A DNA stretch of 16,952 nucleotides from Entrophospora sp. SA101 (taxonomy: Eukaryota > Glomeromycota > Glomeromycetes > Entrophosporales > Entrophosporaceae): contig CAUDNR010000755.1 of NCBI GenBank assembly GCA_958430865.1, positions 4,455-21,406 of the forward strand. The letters are read 5' to 3'. The translations under genes were made by a program, and so were the position numbers. Below are positions 1-8,151 of this stretch, piece by piece; position 1 is the first letter of the stretch; each line of letters opens with the position of its first letter. The notes under the pieces are model-generated. The model was not told the origin of the DNA, ran no database searches, and saw only the letters and a program-made list of their open reading frames with translations.

Positions 1-430
1 TACATATCAGAAGTATTTTGAAGAAAGAACAAGGTGAAAAAATTGCCCCTTACATTTTCAAAATAAATGATACTCAGACACTAGTGTAATATTATCATAT
101 TACATTATCAAGAAACGTAATATTAGAAGTCACGAATATAACGTGATCTGTACACCACGATCAAAACCAAAATTACACTTCACATTTTTGAAAAGAGTTT
201 CCCATTTAGAAATTTAATTATTTATATCGTACAAAATTATTTTTCCGATTATTCAATTACCTAATTATTTTTAGTAAAGTAGAACAATATTAAGAATCAT
301 TCACTAATTTTAATTCGATAGATATAACATTCTTGCCACTTTGTGATCCACTACACATGAAAATGATTCATACGTATTTTTAGTAATTATTTTTATTAAT
401 CAAGTATCATATGATTCTCGATACCAATTA

Positions 431-840
431 AAGGTTGTGTGGTAGTTAGAATTACATCATGTTTATTTTGTTAAATACAGAATAGGAATCACACAACCTT
501 CGGAATTTTTAATTCAGATTGTTAAGCAATGCTTGGCATAAAGAGTCTTGATGAAGAAATTCTAAATTAGAAAACTAGTCCTAGATATAATTTACATAGA
601 AGATTTTGTACATCCACGAAAGGTATATAAACCCTTCGTTGTAAACTTAACTTGAGATAGATGAATCATAGATTGTTCATCATTAGTTCAGATAAATAGA
701 TTAATCATGGATCGTTCATAGGATTAATAATTCAGAAATGTAATAATAATGAAGACATAATAATAAATTCTTAATAATTAAATAAACAAATCACTCTCTT
801 TAATCTTAACATTAATTAACGAAACCATTCCCTTTCATAA
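431..840 (+). repeat. Possible degraded LTR or promoter-like stretch
   Basis: A clear TATATAA box lies at 624-630. About 30 bases downstream are two imperfect tandem units of about 40 bases (658-694 and 698-735), both containing AATCAT(A/G)GAT(T/C)GTTCAT. A/T-rich AATAAA-like strings follow around 760-790. A TATA box, a short transcribed stretch and a polyadenylation-like signal are typical of a solo LTR of a Copia or Gypsy retrotransposon. However, I find no convincing TG...CA ends or target duplication, and no adjoining retrotransposon coding sequence. It could equally be a promoter of an unseen gene. The limits given are approximate. Confidence 0.25.
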
Positions 841-1010
841 ATTATATGCCAATATTTACTAGCTGAGGGACGCCTTAGTCTAGTTGTAAATATGTACATA
901 ATTTTTATTTTTATTTTTGAAGGTTACCGGTGAGCCTGTAAAACCGATGAATTTAATTTTGCGCAAAGATAGACTATAATAATTTTTACAAGACCTGGGG
1001 TAGACCGGGC

Positions 1011-1048
1011 ATATAACATATAACATATAACACCTAACATATAACATA
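1011..1048. repeat. ATATAAC short tandem repeat
   Basis: The heptamer ATATAAC is repeated about five times with one interruption (CACCTAAC). This is an ordinary AT-rich microsatellite and shows no link to a gene. Confidence 0.7.
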
Positions 1049-1864
1049 ATTTTATTGATATGAAACCAAGGGTCATAAAATATTTCAAATCTCGAGTACA
1101 ATGCCAAGAAATTCAATAATTATTATGGGCACGTGTCAATTACAAACCATAAAGAAATTTTATAATTTCACACTAGAAACTTATCTAAGAAAAGAAAGTA
1201 TTATTTATGAAATTTACCAAGAAGAAGGAAAAATAATAAATGTTAGAAAAAGAAAGCAGCATGAAGGCGTGCTGTTACCTAACAAAACGCAGAAACCCTT
1301 AGAAGAAAAATAATCTCATTCTCATTATTACAATATTGATCTATTTTTTATTTTTTTATCTTTATTGTTTATTTATATTTGTTGTTTACAATAATAATAC
1401 TAATAAAATGTCTGTGATGCTAGTTATTTTTAGTAATATTATAACATGTATTTGAGATCCAATAAACTTAAAAATAAGATGTCAGAACCCAATCACTATA
1501 ATAACATAACTGTTCAAAACACCATAATAATTAGATGGCTGTTTTACGAGAACTCAAGAATCAATAATACCCGGTTTGCCTTCATGTGCCGATCCATGTG
1601 CAATTATGTTCATATACCTCATAACTTGTTCTTCTGCAGATGACAAAATCTTATTTAATATCGTGACCTTTGGTTTGCTGTACTCTTTAGACCAAAACAT
1701 CAAATTCCTTTCCAATAGTTTGCTTTCATCTTCATTCTCAATGTATTTGTCAAAATCTGCTAGATCACTCATACTTGGGGATATATTCCAATCATTTTTT
1801 ATTGCTCTTATTAAACTTAAGTTATTGACATACTTTAGTTCAATGATTGAATAGTTTATATCCC

Positions 1865-2012
1865 TGTTGTATGTGAAAATGAAATTATGTGAATTCGCAA
1901 TTCACATATGTGAAATTCAAATTTACATGCGTGAAATTCAAATTAGCCAATCAGGATTTCACCCCACTTCATAATATTTCAAATTCACATAATTTCAATT
2001 TCACATACAACA
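1865..2012. mobile_element. MITE, 148 bp, with 31-bp inverted ends and TCCC target duplication
   Basis: The left end (TGTTGTATGTGAAAATGAAA...) and the reverse complement of the right end agree over 31 bases with one mismatch. The direct repeat TCCC flanks the element at 1861-1864 and 2013-2016. The interior is non-coding and holds sub-repeats of GTGAAATTCAAATT. Deleting the element and one TCCC rejoins the interrupted minus-strand reading frame in phase (…LIFGD then INYS…). This is direct evidence that the element inserted into a coding exon. A 4-bp duplication excludes Tc1/mariner (TA) and hAT (8 bp). Sola-type elements make 4-bp duplications, but the superfamily cannot be fixed from this alone. 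Confidence 0.85.
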
Positions 2013-2054
2013 TCCCCAAAAATAAGCTCTATGTCATCAGGAAACTTTCCCTGC

Positions 2055-2111
2055 CATAATATTATGTCCATAAATTTTAAAATGTAAAGTTTTAATATTT
2101 GCATAATATTA
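2055..2111. repeat. 10-bp direct repeats bounding a 47-bp insertion
   Basis: CATAATATTA occurs at 2055-2064 and again at 2102-2111, 47 bases apart. On the minus strand, the sequence between the copies breaks the reading of the downstream pseudogene at FMAGPVIL, giving a stop (ending at 2092), while the expected continuation (W-Q-G-K-F-P-D-D) resumes beyond the second copy. The arrangement fits a small insertion with a target duplication, or filler DNA at a repaired break. Alternatively, a 62-nt GT...CAG intron could be drawn here that rejoins AGP to GKFPDD in phase. Confidence 0.5.
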
Positions 2112-2510
2112 CAGGGCCTGCCATAAACTTACATAAATAGTGTAAATCCACATCAGAAAAAATTTCCTGATGGTATCCAAATCTACTGTCTCCTCTGGAT
2201 TTAGTATTATCAATCAATAAGCATAACTCTGGAATCCTGTTGTTTGGTAACAAAAGTTCAGTAACTGCTTGTAGGATCGCCTCATTTGCATTTAAAAATG
2301 AATAGCTTGATAATGGCTTAAAGAAACTTATTGGTGTTTCTTTTAAGACAGTTACATCATTGGTAGGTTCAACATCGGATTTTTTTGAGATGGTATTGAA
2401 TTTTTTGAAAGTAGTATTGGTCATTATTTCTTTTGAATTTTCATATTGAATAGGATTTTGCTTCTTTTTCTTAGTATTAGTGTTTGTGATATCCGTGATG
2501 TCCAATTTTT

Positions 2511-2528
2511 CCCCCCCCCCCCCCCCCC
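2511..2528. repeat. 18-base C homopolymer
   Basis: Eighteen consecutive C residues occur in a region that is otherwise about 75% A+T. On the minus strand they are read as a short glycine run in the N-terminal part of the broken gene. Runs of this length are prone to length error in sequencing and to slippage in vivo, so the frame across it is unreliable. Confidence 0.9.
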
Positions 2529-2690
2529 TTAGTTTTACTTCAGTAGGCTTTATGGCAAGTAAAAAAACAATTCTATTAAAAATCAAAATAGCTAAATGCA
2601 AAGTATATACACAGAAGTCTTTTAATGAAATTACAAAGCTTTTTTGATCCTTACTTGTAAGACTCAAAGCTTTATAAAATGTGGTGTGGG

Positions 2691-4964
2691 CTAATTTTTA
2701 TTCGTACTATTAACTATCCAAGTATCATCCTTTTCATCAATGTCAAACAATTCAGAAGGTTCTGATTTGGTTACATATTTTGTAATATATTTGGCAAATC
2801 CAGTAGAAGTGACATACTGAAAGTTAATATGGGCTTTCCAAAACAACAAAGTCTCTGGGTGATATGGAACAACCATTCTGTCTTCAGGTTTTGTTCTTTG
2901 GTAAATATAACATAATAAATTTGGTGAACAATGTGTTGTTTTAGATAAAGGTTGGGGGAATCCCTTAGAACATTGCTTGTTCTCATAGCCTTCTGGTCTG
3001 CACCTTTGATCAAGTGATGAATCTGAAACATTGTAACCAAGTTAAATAATTCAGTTTCAGTATTTGGGTCTGGAAGATCAGCTCAAATGCTATTTAATAA
3101 GATTAATTCAGGGACTTTTTTTTCGGTATAAGCAAATCCATGAGTGTGAATAGATCCATGGTTTTGAAATTCATCATGTTCAAAGTAGTGCATCCATTTT
3201 CCCCACTGAACTAAGTTTGGATTTTTCCACAATTTATTATGAACATTGGTCAATCTGTGTTGATAATGTAGATAAGTGTGCAAAGGACAATTGCTAGGGA
3301 TAGTGTCACCACTATCAGAATTTTTCAGAATTTGATTTAAATGTGGCCATTTATTTTCACCCATTGTTAAAGTATAGAAAATTTGAGGCAGCACATAAGC
3401 ATTAATCATTGTATTAACTTGATGCTGTTTTTTTTTTGAAGAAAGGGGTTGCTGTTCTTAAATTTGATGGCAATGTAGTGGTTTTTGGTTCATCTAAAAT
3501 ATTCCAATTATTATATGAGCTTTTGTAAAAAGGTCAACTTGTGTTGGGTGATGCTCCTCTGTTAATATTTTTAGTAGATAATATTCTATTTCTATTTTGA
3601 AAGTTTCGTTTCTTTTCAAGGTTCAGGTAAGACCAACTTGGCCAGTAATAGTGTGAACGGAATCGATCATCAGGGCATAGCATTCTTATCTTAATATATT
3701 TTCCATAGCTATCTTTGGATGGTTCAAAATTTAATATTTTTTTCACATCTTCATCATCCGGAAAATATAAAAAAATTTTACATGTGTCAATTGTAAGTTT
3801 AATAATAAAAAAGTGTAAAACTTACATCGGCACTGTAAGATTTACACAATATTACGTTGGCATTGTAAGATTTATGCAAGTTTATGCTAAATTAATTTCC
3901 TGATGATAGTGACCACGTCCATTTGGAAATATGTCAGGAAACATGAGAGCTTCCAGATTTGGATCACCAAATAATATTGGATAGGAAACATTGTCTTTTA
4001 CTATTGAAACTGCTATCAGATGGCTGTAGTTTGCATCTTCATCATGTATATCTGTTGGAAATGAATCACTTGGAACAACTAAATCATATGGTTTTGGAAC
4101 CTCATTAGGTAAAGTGCTTCTATATGTATGAGATGACACATTTATTGACTGTTGTGCTAAAGGTAGTTGAAGTGGTATAGCATCATCTGGTAAAGGACGT
4201 GTAATATTGGTTGCATATTTTTTAATAAGTTTGTTATTTTGTTTAAGCCAATTTGAGGCAGGAATTAAAGTTTCATGAAACCACATTGATGGTTCATTGG
4301 CATTCAGAAAAGCTCCATTTGTTCCAGAATATAATTCTAAAGCATGATAATCATGTGTAATATTGATTTGTCCTTCCAGGTGAACATAATTTGTATAATG
4401 ATTAGATCCAGTTGAAAGGTATTTATGATGTAACATGGGAACATTTTGAATCTCTGGAGGAATAGATACTAGAATTAGAGGATATCTTTTATTTTTCTCA
4501 TTTTTACATCCATTACAAACAGCAACTTGTTTTATGTTTTTATTGTTTTCTTTTACAAATGGATCAATATTAGGAAACATTAATGTTAAATTATATATTT
4601 AATTTTCATCATAGTGTATCCATTTAGTATTTGATTTCATCATTAGGATTGAACAGTGAGCACAAGGAATATTTGGATATTCAAATAAGATTTTGTTTTC
4701 AAATTCTTGCAAGAGATGGCGTAAATCAAGTGATGGAGACCATGGCAAATTAAGATTTGGATTCATAAGAAAAGAATGGGTTACATCTAACTGAGTATTA
4801 AATCTAGGATTATTTGGTAAATTTTGATTTATTTCATTTCAATGAATATAGGATTGAAAAATATTGATATCATCATGAGTGTTTTCTGTGGGATTTTCAG
4901 AATTTTCATATTCATCTGATGTAGAGTTGAAAAATTGATAATGTTGAATGTTATAATTAGACAT
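2691..4964 (-). pseudogene. Helitron Rep (HUH) protein, N-terminal half, decayed
   Basis: The minus-strand frame starts at ATG 4964-4962 (MSNYNIQHYQ). It is interrupted by TGA at 4841-4839 and TAA at 4601-4599, both in the same frame as the following block to 3882 (VAVCNGCKN..., ALELYSGTNGAFLN, FGDPNLEALMFPDIFPNGRG). It resumes at about 3746 (YGKYIKIRMLCPDDRFRSHY, WPSWSYLNLEKKRNFQN) after an inserted repeat. A 3083-3409 block carries LPQIFYTLTMGENKWPHLNQ and the HUH-type GSIHTHGF (His-x-His at 3140-3148). After a frameshift near 3000 the last block (PYHPETLLFWKAHINFQY) carries YITKYVTK, the two-tyrosine motif of Helitron rolling-circle nucleases, at about 2768-2789. In the family this half nicks single-stranded DNA and is followed by a Pif1-like helicase; no helicase motifs follow here. 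The resemblance to Rhizophagus Helitrons is strong, but the copy is clearly non-functional. No Helitron termini were identified. Confidence 0.85.
3770..3897. repeat. Small inserted repeat inside the Helitron frame
   Basis: This A/T-rich stretch separates two conserved blocks of the Helitron protein (ending near HYHQE and resuming at FPDDEDVKKI) and introduces stops. It contains two 30-base tandem units (3821-3850 and 3851-3880), each with GGCA(C/T)TGTAAGATTTA, and an inverted pair GTAAGTTT / AAACTTAC (from 3793 and around 3818). It is probably a MITE-like insertion, but the exact ends and target duplication are not clear. Confidence 0.45.
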
Positions 4965-5203
4965 TGTAAATTTTATTTTTATTTATTTAAAAAAATATAC
5001 AAATATATTTATATTTATATGAATTTTGGATTATGTTAATTAATTTATAATTAATTTTTTCCAGTTAACACTTATAATTTACATATTTTTTCCAGAAATG
5101 TATCTAATCTATAGAAAAATTATTATTATGGAAAATTTACAAAGGAATAAAAAGGATGGAATTTTTATATTCTATTTGATGTTAATTAATATACACATAT
5201 ATA
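4965..5203. other. AT-rich spacer upstream of the Helitron relic
   Basis: No coding potential is seen. The stretch is runs of A and T with two copies of ATTTTTTCCAG (ending near 5065 and 5095). If a Helitron 5' end survives it should lie here or within the adjacent transposon, but I could not identify it. Confidence 0.4.
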
Positions 5204-6125
5204 CACTCACTAGACAAAACTCAGGCGCATTTTTAAACAAAAATTACACAAAAACGTACACAATAAAAACACAAGTAACTTATATCATTTTGTAGCTTAG
5301 GTTCTCAAAATTTTGCATGCAAAGTTTAAAATTTCTATCGTGCCTAGGAAAATAACAATTAAAAAAATAAAAATTCAACCAAAATTTTTTTCCAAAAATA
5401 TTTCTGACAAAAAAAATTTAATTGAACAAAAACGTATTTAATAACCAAGCTCAAGTTTTTGGCATGCGACAACAAATGTCTTGAATAAGTATCTATGTTG
5501 TTTTGAATTTTTTTGTAAACAAACATCATTTTGAATAAATTTTTGAACAATTCCTTTGAAAAATTTAAACTCAAAATGTAACCCTTAAGTGAAAGTCAAT
5601 GTGGTGAAATCATTGGTCTATATAAAAATAATGTATCAAACCACAAAATAACTAAAATTGTTGGTGTTCATAGGAAAACAGTGACTCGTACTATTCAAAA
5701 TTACATTGATAGAAAAGATCTTACAAAAAATTGAAGTGGCCGTCCATGATGTCCTAATTAAATTGATTGAGAGTATGCCAAGGAGAGTTGAAGCAGTCAT
5801 TGATGGCCAACAAGATATTATTATTATTATTACTTTGTTTATCGAATTTTAAATTTTTGGGTATGATTATTATGTGCATTTTTCAACAATCATTTTTTGA
5901 AGAAAAAAAAAAGTCAATTTTGGTGATCCTGTTTTGTCAAAAAAATTTTGGTCGAAATTTTATTTTTTTGATCATTAGTTTAATAAAAATGTTAAAGATG
6001 TGAAATTTTGCATATATAATTTGGTGAACCTAAGTTGCAAAACAATGTTTTTTATTTAATTATTATTAAGTATGTTTTTGCGCAATTTTTGTTTAAAAGT
6101 GCGCCTGAGTTTTGTCTAGTGAGTG
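5204..6125. mobile_element. Tc1-type DNA transposon, internally deleted (922 bp)
   Basis: The element begins CACTCACTAGACAAAACTCA and ends with the inverted complement (…TGAGTTTTGTCTAGTGAGTG). TA dinucleotides flank it at 5202-5203 and 6126-6127, as expected for Tc1/mariner insertion. Similarity between the ends extends inward well beyond 60 bases, with weaker matching to about 130 bases (for example CTTAGGTTC near 5298 and its complement near 6030). The only recognisable coding content is the N-terminal DNA-binding part of a Tc1-like transposase at 5582-5750. The DDE catalytic domain is absent. Full elements of this group are usually 1.2-1.7 kb, so this copy is a non-autonomous deletion derivative. 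Good TIRs mean it could in principle be mobilised in trans. Confidence 0.85.
5576..5780 (+). pseudogene. Tc1-like transposase HTH remnant (copy 1)
   Basis: Reading in frame from 5582 gives LSESQCGEIIGLYKNN, HKITKIVGVHRKTVTRTI, then QNYIDRKDLTKN, a stop (TGA at 5732-5734), SGRP and further stops. This is the paired-like helix-turn-helix layout at the N-terminus of Tc1 transposases, including the GRP (AT-hook-like) motif after the first HTH. An ATG at 5576-5578 is followed at once by TAA, in frame with the domain, so the start is also dead. The catalytic DDE/DDD region is missing. The protein would bind the TIRs in an active element; this copy makes none. Confidence 0.8.
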
Positions 6126-6190
6126 TATATAACAAATAAATAAATAAATAAATAAATAGAATAAATAAATAAAATTTAAAAAAAGTTATT

Positions 6191-6254
6191 TTATGCATCA
6201 TGATCATTTTGAGGTTGTTCCTCCTCATCTTCATTTGTCAAATCTTCTATCTTT
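6191..6254 (-). pseudogene. Orphan 3' tail of the lysine-rich gene (copy in repeat 1)
   Basis: On the minus strand this encodes KIEDLTNEDEEEQPQNDHDA and a TAA at 6193-6191, the same C-terminus as the gene ending at 8088. Its upstream part is missing: at 6255 the sequence switches to unrelated DNA. It is a by-product of the 910-bp duplication. Confidence 0.7.
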
Positions 6255-6282
6255 GGGAAGCAAATTATTTTTTAAATTTACT
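6250..6282 (-). repeat. 33-bp fragment of dispersed repeat R
   Basis: The reverse complement (AGTAAATTT...TTTGCTTCCCAAAGA) matches 33 bases found at about 10121 and at 15691 on the plus strand, inside the dispersed repeat. The match starts right after a TTAT and ends at the edge of the 910-bp repeat, so it sits on a rearrangement junction. Confidence 0.75.
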
Positions 6283-6381
6283 ATAACAACAAAATATAAT
6301 TTAAATTTATTTTTCTATCCAAATAAAGTAATAAATAAATCTAAAATTTATTAATAGTATAGTTAGTTTATATTTACATAC

Positions 6382-7241
6382 CGCGCGAGTTAGATTAATC
6401 TTGTATGGATTACGAGCCAAGTGAGTTGACATTACATTAAGTGTGATATTGGTGGTCAATTTATTTTCTAATAGTAACATAAGTTCATCTATGGTTTCTT
6501 TGCCTGGAGGTTCAAGCCCAAAAACTTTAACAACTAATTCACGAGATTCTGTGAGTTTTGATTGTGGTGTAGCAGCAACATTGGTAGCAGTGGAGATGTT
6601 TGCACTTTTGCGAGAATTTGGTGAAGAAGTGATTTTTGGACTATCGCTCCTACTTGAAGGAGGACTTTTAATTTCTTCGTTAGAAATTGTAGATTGTAAA
6701 TCTGCAGTAGGTGGCTGTTGCTGAGATTGTGAAGTAGCAGTTTGTATCAAAGGTGAAGGAGCAACATGGTTTTTGGATATAACGTCATCATCATTTTCAT
6801 ATATAGGATGTCCATCAACTTCAGACACTTTGATATAAAATATGTTCTTTTCTTTTGGTATCACAAACATATGTTTACGATTATTAACAACCAATTGATG
6901 AAGGATTAATGATGTGACACTGTTCAATGCTTGGTGTGGTCTCAATCTCCAGTGTAATGGGAATTTTTGCTCGTAAACCAACGGGCACTCGAATTGTCCA
7001 GGCTTAAATTTCATTGAAACATTCAAATTTCCATCATTAGGTGTCATAGATAATGCATCTACCAAATCTCCTGTTGTTGACAAATCACCGTCTTCCGAAG
7101 AAGACTCCGAGTCAGATGATCCATCTGGAGGCACTAAATATTTGCTGCAATGACGCGTTTCATTCAAATCATTTAATAAAACTAATCTGTTTACACGTTC
7201 AGATGCCTGAATTATACAGTTACGAACATGTTTGATGATGT
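6382..7241 (-). pseudogene. SZT2-like exon fragment (KICSTOR subunit family)
   Basis: A minus-strand open frame runs IIKHVRNCIIQASERVNRLV, LLNDLNETRHCSKYLVPP, then an acidic serine-rich stretch. It continues with FPLHWRLRPHQALNSVTSLI, VVNNRKHMFVIPKEKNIFYI, a Ser/Pro/Gln-rich linker, and ELVVKVFGLEPPGKETIDEL with LLLENKLTTNITLNVMSTHL and KINLTRA. The frame ends at a good splice donor (GTATGT, exon end at 6382). I recognise the order of blocks as resembling SZT2, the very large scaffold of the KICSTOR complex that tethers GATOR1 to the lysosome in amino-acid sensing by TORC1; this is from memory and unverified. SZT2 proteins usually exceed 2,000 residues, and only about 285 are here. The 5' side is cut by the second 910-bp repeat (the apparent first residues MNFYFFNCYFP are repeat-encoded), and no following exon is visible. 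It is a captured or rearranged exon, with no sign of an intact gene. Confidence 0.5.
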
Positions 7242-8151
7242 TAGGAAAATAACAATTAAAAAAATAAAAATTCAACCAAAATTTTTTTCCAAAAATATTT
7301 CTGACAAAAAAAATTTAATTGAACAAAAACGTATTTAATAACCAAGCTCAAGTTTTTGGCATGCGACAACAAATGTCTTGAATAAGTATCTATGTTGTTT
7401 TGAATTTTTTTGTAAACAAACATCATTTTGAATAAATTTTTGAACAATTCCTTTGAAAAATTTAAACTCAAAATGTAACCCTTAAGTGAAAGTCAATGTG
7501 GTGAAATCATTGGTCTATATAAAAATAATGTATCAAACCACAAAATAACTAAAATTGTTGGTGTTCATAGGAAAACAGTGACTCGTACTATTCAAAATTA
7601 CATTGATAGAAAAGATCTTACAAAAAATTGAAGTGGCCGTCCATGATGTCCTAATTAAATTGATTGAGAGTATGCCAAGGAGAGTTGAAGCAGTCATTGA
7701 TGGCCAACAAGATATTATTATTATTATTACTTTGTTTATCGAATTTTAAATTTTTGGGTATGATTATTATGTGCATTTTTCAACAATCATTTTTTGAAGA
7801 AAAAAAAAAGTCAATTTTGGTGATCCTGTTTTGTCAAAAAAATTTTGGTCGAAATTTTATTTTTTTGATCATTAGTTTAATAAAAATGTTAAAGATGTGA
7901 AATTTTGCATATATAATTTGGTGAACCTAAGTTGCAAAACAATGTTTTTTATTTAATTATTATTAAGTATGTTTTTGCGCAATTTTTGTTTAAAAGTGCG
8001 CCTGAGTTTTGTCTAGTGAGTGTATATAACAAATAAATAAATAAATAAATAAATAGAATAAATAAATAAAATTTAAAAAAAGTTATTTTATGCATCATGA
8101 TCATTTTGAGGTTGTTCCTCCTCATCTTCATTTGTCAAATCTTCTATCTTT
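7242..8151. repeat. 910-bp direct repeat, copy 2
   Basis: Second copy of 5345-6254. It begins abruptly inside the Tc1 element, so the left TIR is absent; the right TIR is at about 7998-8022. On its right it runs without a break into the rest of the lysine-rich gene, which suggests this side is the original context of the gene tail. The left join (…GATGATGT then TAGGAAAATAAC) is with the SZT2-like exon. Confidence 0.92.
7473..7677 (+). pseudogene. Tc1-like transposase HTH remnant (copy 2)
   Basis: Same sequence as the remnant at 5576-5780: ATG followed by TAA, then LSESQCGEIIGLYKNN and the HTH, ending at the same TGA (7629-7631). Identical stop codons in both copies show that decay preceded the duplication. 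Confidence 0.8.

Larger units (their letters stand above)
1..1480. other. Mostly non-coding left flank
   Basis: No gene is recognised here. The stretch is AT-rich, with only short open frames. The longest are a 70-codon plus frame at 1101-1313, lysine- and glutamate-rich and resembling nothing I know, and a minus frame at 880-1116 whose low-complexity translation suggests it is spurious. An 11-base inverted repeat (AAGGTTGTGTG at 431-441 and its complement at 491-501) could form a stem. A TATA-containing LTR-like stretch and an ATATAAC tandem repeat are listed separately. Confidence 0.5.
1482..2667 (-). pseudogene. Broken gene of an uncharacterised Glomeromycotina-type family
   Basis: Read on the minus strand from 2667, the frame begins with a hydrophobic and low-complexity stretch that includes a glycine run from an 18-base C run. 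It then becomes a coherent domain: SYSFLNANEAILQAVTELLL, IPELCLLIDNTKSRGDSRFG, DVDLHYLCKFMAGPVIL and GKFPDDIELIFGD. After a MITE it resumes with INYSIIELKYVNNLSLIRAI, SDLADFDKYIENEDESKLLE and EEQVMRYMNIIAHG...PGIIDS. A 47-bp insertion at about 2065-2111 shifts the frame unless spliced out, and the MITE at 1865-2012 interrupts it. A TGA at 1554-1556 ends it where the frame otherwise stays open to about 1482. I recall similar uncharacterised proteins in Rhizophagus, but no function can be named. Conserved charged residues might suggest an enzyme, which is speculation. It lies directly downstream of the Helitron Rep relic, where a helicase would be expected. Confidence 0.55.
5345..6254. repeat. 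910-bp direct repeat, copy 1
   Basis: Matches 7242-8151 at a constant offset of 1897 bases with no difference that I could find by reading. It contains all but the left 141 bases of the Tc1 element, the flanking TAAA microsatellite (about 6131-6171) and the 3' coding tail of the lysine-rich minus-strand gene. Flanks differ on both sides: before it is …CTATCGTGCC, after it …GGGAAGCAAATT. Confidence 0.92.

Noticed and set aside
1101..1313. 70-codon plus-strand frame as a gene
   Set aside because: No recognisable domain, no splice or promoter support; a frame of this size is common by chance, though its charged composition is not wholly random.
1576..1854. 92-codon plus-strand frame
   Set aside because: Antisense shadow of the conserved minus-strand block (SDLADFDKY...EEQVMRYMNII).
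5359..5574. 71-codon minus-strand frame inside the Tc1 element, repeated at 7256-7471
   Set aside because: Lies in non-coding transposon sequence opposite the transposase remnant. The translation is low-complexity (Phe/Lys/Leu), and it recurs only because the DNA is duplicated.
5767..6003. 78-codon plus-strand frame, repeated at 7664-7900
   Set aside because: It begins in the transposase remnant region but in another frame. Hydrophobic AT-driven translation with no domain.
6443..6724. 93-codon plus-strand frame
   Set aside because: Antisense shadow of the SZT2-like exon; the minus frame has the recognisable conserved blocks.
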